Shown here one piece after another: positions 60,001 to 64,000 of a stretch of 64,000 nucleotides of DNA. The DNA is from Apricaphanius iberus (Eukaryota; Chordata; Actinopteri; Cyprinodontiformes; Aphaniidae): positions 1,160,001 through 1,224,000 of the forward strand of contig JAPXFQ010002701.1 in assembly GCA_028564705.1 (NCBI GenBank), read 5' to 3'. Each line of letters starts with the position of its first letter. Within the stretch, counting starts at the first letter, position 1. The translations under genes and the position numbers were made by a program. The notes under the pieces were generated by a model. The model searched no databases and was not told where the DNA came from. It saw only the letters and a list, made by a program, of their open reading frames with translations.

Positions 60001-61355
60001 TGTCATATGACATCCAATGAAATATGTAACAGGAAAGAAATTAAAACTTTTCAAAAGATTGGAACGCTCTTGCAAGACACAGAACATTCTTATTTTTAGT
60101 GCACAAAACAAAGGGGGAATGAGGATTATGCAGTTTGGATCACCTAAGGTTTATATGTCTCCGCTATTTGGCAGCATTAAGGTCCATGTGGTCTGTGGCA
60201 ACTGTTCACATCTCATATAGATTCCAGCAGAGTCATTTACTCGCTTCACACTCCAAGCCAAAATTACAGAACACAAGTTTGGAGCCAAATGGCCGCTAGG
60301 TGTCTTGTATGAGTTTAACCATATTCCACGTTGAAAAGTAACGCTCCTCAGTGGAAACAGTGCTGTGCAGTAAACAGAGGTTTGAATAAAGTGACTCCAA
60401 ACATGCCACTGACTCCCATCTGCTCACCGAGTTCTGATTATAAATCTTCACTGTATATCAGGCTATAAGCTGTGTTGCTTGTGAGTTTTGCTGGTAAAGA
60501 CCACCAAGCTGTCAGGCACTGGCAACTGGTACAGAACATTTTATCTCTTGGCAGAGTGACTCATTAAAAATTTGAAATTGTAATATTTATTTCCTGAAGT
60601 TATCACAGTTTTGAACTTAATGCTCTCTCTGATTTTTATCTGTCAAAAGATAGAAATGTTCTTCTGGTGTGGTGGATGTCCAAAAGATTGTCTAAGATAA
60701 TTAGTAACACCCACTTCTGGTATCTCTGGGACAGCAGGGACGAGCAGACTGAAGAGTGCAGAATGTTATGACCGTGAAGTGGAACGGGACAGATTGGGCG
60801 CAGCTCACAGAGAACAACAAGGCATCATCACAGTTACACGTGAAATATCGGGATATATTCAGGGATCAGCAAAAATTGACCCCGGTAAATACATTTATAG
60901 CTGCAGGCAGAGATGATAGAGAGGCATTTCTGGCTGCTGGTATAATTTTTTCTCACTTCCCGACCATTAACAGTCACCGACTGCAGAAAATGTATTCCCA
61001 AAATGACATGCGCCATCCAGTCTGTTTGCAGTAAGGATCATCAACAACAAAGCTGCTTTTTTTTTTTTTTTTACAACAGAGGTTAACTAAAGACAAAAAA
61101 CAGAGCGTTAATTAAATTCCTTTTGCACGTGCCTTACTGAAAATTAAATACATTAATAATCTCCTTAAAGGACAGTTTTCTACTGGGTATGGCTGTGGAG
61201 CACAGGTAAGGCATTCAGCTGCAGGGTTTGGACTTCTGTGTAGGTGTGATTATCAGTTAATCGAAATACACTTTTGAATGTTTAAAGTACTGTATAAGAG
61301 TTTATTTGATACATATTTGATACATATACATACATATAGCATGCCTAAACACATA
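60001..61355. other. Non-coding sequence
   Basis: A 92-codon plus-strand ORF at 60756-61034 has unusually protein-like composition but no domain I recognise and no clear splice context. I do not call it a gene. Otherwise I see nothing. Confidence 0.4.
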
Positions 61356-61450
61356 CAGTGTCTTGAAAAAATGCTCATACAGCTTGACCCTTATCACATT
61401 TTCTCATATTACAGGTACAGATTTTGGTCCATCTTAACTGGTTTTGTGTG
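61356..61450. repeat. Tc1-like terminal-repeat fragment
   Basis: ACAGTGTCTTGAAAAAATGCTCATAC, CACATTTTCTCATATTACAGG and TTTTGTGTGATAGATCA resemble the left end of the Tc1 family ending ...GGCACTGTA. It is truncated. Confidence 0.5.
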
Positions 61451-61801
61451 ATAGATCAGGGATGCCAAACTTCAGTAGCCTGGTAAGCCATCATATAGGT
61501 GTTGTAACACAGATAGGTAGGTTTTGTCCGTGAATATTTATGAATAATTGCTTAGGAAATAATTAAAATGATTAATAATTAATGTCAAAATGATCAAGTT
61601 CATGGTTCCTGGGATTCTTGAAATATAATAATAGTCAGATTGTTCAGTCTCATTTAATGTTCATGATAAATCTGAAATAATTCAAGAAAACATGTCAGAA
61701 TGAGTTTGTTATGTTTGTTGAACAGCGATTATGTGTAAAAGGAATAAGAGACGACTTTCTAAAAAACATTTTTTTTAAAGAAAGAATTAAATCAAAGCAC
61801 T
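61451..61801. other. AT-rich non-coding sequence
   Basis: I see nothing. Confidence 0.5.
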
Positions 61802-61805
61802 TTAA

Positions 61806-62200
61806 CACTAGAACTACCAGAGAGCAGCCATTTGGCTTTTCTACCTATAAAGCCCACAGGTAAGCCGAAAGGCTGGATGGCCCCCTGTGAACCTTCCTTT
61901 TGTTATGTAAACGGGGCAATCACTGGGACACCACAGGGGGGGGGATATGCTGAGCCACTTCACTCAAAACACCTTGACATAAAATGGGGGAGGGGGAGAA
62001 TCAGGTAGGAGCAGGATTGCTAACTGACTGTCTGAGCAGAATATATGAGCTGAATCAAAATGTAATATATGTAGAAGGATGTAGACGTTATCAGAACCCT
62101 ACAACACTGGGCTTCCAACATCCCCACCAGACACATAAGAAAAGTAATAGAATAGAACCACATCAAATAAAGCACTCAAAATCTGGGGTTATCCCAACTG
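61806..62200 (+). repeat. piggyBac left inverted repeat
   Basis: Landmarks are CTACCTATAAAGCCCACAGG, GCTGGATGGCCCCCTGTGAA, ACAAAATGGGGGAGG-type stretch at 61978-61995, and ATCAAATAAAGCACTCAAAA, each found inverted in 63631-64000. A short ORF across this repeat occurs in both copies and is a by-product of the repeat, not a gene. Confidence 0.9.
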
Positions 62201-62410
62201 GGCCTTCATGATATTTACTAATAATAATAATAATAAAAAAGTATTATCAGGATACAGTGTTAGAGAGTGGAAGTGAGTGAGACTTAGAACTTAGGCTTAA
62301 AACTTTATTGATCCCTTTGGGGTGACTCCCTCAGGGAAATTTGAGTTTTCAAGCACACAGAGAAAACTAAACAGTATGTAACAATGAGTGAGGTGAGTAC
62401 ATTTCAATAA

Positions 62411-63379
62411 TCACTCACAATCCATGCACTGCCAAGCCGTCTCCTTTCTGCATTTGCCACATGTGTATTTGTAACAGCCTATACATCGCAGAGTGGCATG
62501 ATTGCTTTTACACTGATTTTTAACCTGACACATTGCTCTTTTCCCAGGGCTAGGTGTTGAAGGTTGTAGCCGAAGCAATTGTTCCCTTTGTGCCTGCTTT
62601 GCACCCACATGAGAATGAGCCAACTCTCTTGCAAGCTCCACCAGGAAGTCCACCCGTCTCTCCTGCCTCCCGGTGCATGCTTGATAGAGCACATGTGCAT
62701 TCAGTGCTGCCATATCAATCATGTTATAGAACACAGCGACTGGCCAGCGCCGTGTTCCTCTGCGGACAGTGTACTCCCGCACCATCTGGTCCATCACATC
62801 AACGCCGCACTTTGTGGTGTTGTAAAGGGTGACAGTGTTTGGCTTCCGTTTGGTGGTATTCTCAGTCTGAATGACGCGGTGCATGCTGCTGAGAATGTAT
62901 ACTGTCTTCTTCCGTTTGGGCGCATACACCGTTAGCGTGGCACCAGTGGTTGAAAATACCTGAGTGGTGAATTCATCACGGTCCCTCTGTCTTGTTGATT
63001 GTGGAATTTCTCGCCGAATCCTGTTGACTGTGCCGAGGATGGTGGTTTTCCGGCTAAGCAGTCGTTGTGCCAGTGACAGCGATGTAAAGAAATTGTCCGT
63101 GGTAACATTTCTGCCCTTGTCCAGGAATGGTTCCATCAGCCTCATCACTACATTTTCGGACAGTCTCTCTCCACTGGAACGACTGGGGTCCTTGCCAAGA
63201 TATGGGAGGACATTGCAGATGTATTTGGATTTCAAGTCACAAGCCACCCAAAACTTGATCCCAAACTTGTCAGGTTTTGTTGAAATGTATTGCAGGAAAC
63301 AGCAGCGAGTCTTTGACGGGAAAAGCTGTTCATCAATGGTGATGTGTCGACCAGGGTTGTAGGATGTGATGCAGTAATA
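62411..63379 (-). pseudogene. piggyBac transposase, N-terminal part deleted
   Basis: Open frame from 63379 to the stop at 62411, about 322 codons; full-length family members have roughly 550-600. Just after an upstream stop (TGA at 63380-63382) it reads ITSYNPGRHITIDEQLFPSK, which includes the first catalytic Asp (TIDEQ). Counting from a GTG codon at 63247, TTDNFFTSL supplies the second (D51) and CGVDVMDQM the third and fourth (D150, D153). The C-terminus is the cysteine-rich zinc-binding tail (CIGC, CGKC, CMDC) that binds the transposon ends in this family. The N-terminal dimerisation and DNA-binding portion is missing, and the 250 bases before the right repeat are non-coding. There is no suitable ATG, so it is probably inactive but might be moved in trans. 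Confidence 0.88.
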
Positions 63380-63630
63380 TCATATCTTTGACATAACATA
63401 ACATCACAGTGTGGGCAAACAGCAACAGTCAGTCTGGTTTTTATGAGTTGAGACAGGGAGAGACAGGAAAAGAGAAAATAGAGGGAAAGAGCAAAACAGA
63501 CAAAAACAATGTACAAATTCTTAAATATAACAAATCAAATGTGTTTCGGGTGTATCTCAGTTTGAAAAAAATGTTACATAAAATAAATCTTGTACAGATA
63601 TCAACTTGATGAGCAATTCTGTAAATGACT

Positions 63631-64000
63631 AGTGGGGCTACCACAGATTTTGAGTGCTTTATTTGATGTGGTTCTGTTCTATTACTTTTCTTATGTGTCT
63701 GGTGGGGATGTTGGAAGCCCAGTGTTGTAGGGTTCTGATAACGTCTACATCCTTCTACATATATTACATTTTGATTCAGCTCATATGTTCTGCTCAGACA
63801 GTCAGTTAGCAATCCTGCTCCTACCTGATTGTCCCCCTCCCCCATTTTATGTCAAGGTGTTTTGAGTGAAGTGGCTCTGCATATCCCCCCTCCTGTGGTG
63901 TCCCAGTGATTGCCCCGTTTACATAACAAAAGGAGGGTTCACAGGGGGCCATCCAGCCTTTCGGCTTACCTGTGGGCTTTATAGGTAGAGCAAAAAATCC
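63631..64000 (-). repeat. piggyBac right inverted repeat (incomplete)
   Basis: Inverse copy of 61806-62200, starting at TGGGGCTACCACAGATTTTG and running to the window end at GGGCTTTATAGGTAGAGC. The outermost bases and the second TTAA are expected at about 64023-64026, outside the window. Confidence 0.9.

Larger units (their letters stand above)
61802..64000 (-). mobile_element. piggyBac-family transposon, right end cut by window
   Basis: The left end is TTAA (61802-61805) followed by CACTAGAACTACCAG; TTAA is the target of piggyBac elements. The left inverted repeat (61806 to about 62200) and right inverted repeat (about 63631 to 64000) agree almost base for base over some 370-390 bases, apart from the outermost part. 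The right repeat lacks its last twenty or so bases because the window stops. Between them, on the minus strand, is a partial piggyBac transposase. The near-identity of the repeats points to recent activity. Confidence 0.9.

Noticed and set aside
61984..62211. ORF of 75 codons that reappears at the start of a minus-strand ORF at 63441-63845
   Set aside because: Both lie in the piggyBac inverted repeats; the shared peptide comes from the duplicated DNA and not from a gene.

Overview
This window looks like non-coding nuclear DNA of a teleost fish, probably a percomorph. It is AT-rich and dense in decayed DNA transposons. It also holds tRNA-headed SINEs with ATGG tails, an L2-type LINE fragment, a solo LTR, hAT and Harbinger-type foldback elements, and (GT)n and (GATA)n arrays. 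There is no operon-like or prokaryotic gene structure. The species cannot be told from the sequence. Family assignments rest on my reading of translated motifs and remembered repeat consensus; no search was run.

Only one stretch looks like a host gene. On the minus strand, 17027-17111 has an ATG, a 28-residue signal peptide and a GTAAGA splice donor. It lies in a small CpG-rich island (about 17031-17440). I read it as the first coding exon of a secreted or membrane protein gene transcribed toward position 1. If so, 1-17026 is intron 1 and everything to the right is 5' flanking DNA. The gene is not identified.

Left part (1-17 kb): AT-rich sequence with a Tc1-like transposase relic (3208-4640), a SINE with 13-bp target-site duplications (7607-7967), and Tc1 fragments near 8.7 and 10.8-11.3 kb. 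Middle (17-36 kb): more Tc1 relics, three MITE-type elements, and the best preserved Tc1-like transposon (23030-24671), which has 0.22-kb inverted repeats, a DD34E triad and one frameshift. This part also holds a Tc1 relic split by about 0.5 kb of foreign sequence (29987-31460) and a solo LTR with a 5-bp TSD (33938-34628). Around 36.3-39 kb is a nested cluster: a foldback element whose right arm was split by a Tc1 element and whose end was then hit by a SINE.

Right part (39-64 kb): a long quiet AT-rich stretch, more Tc1 relics, and a (GT)n island with telomere-like TTAGGG motifs. It continues with an L2-type LINE fragment encoding an endonuclease, a (GATA)n array, and a 230-bp near-perfect hairpin (54796-55025). 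It ends with a young piggyBac-family element (61802 to beyond the window end). That element has about 390-bp inverted repeats and keeps the catalytic half of its transposase. No functional host pathway can be assembled from this window; the content is a layered transposon record around one candidate promoter and first exon.
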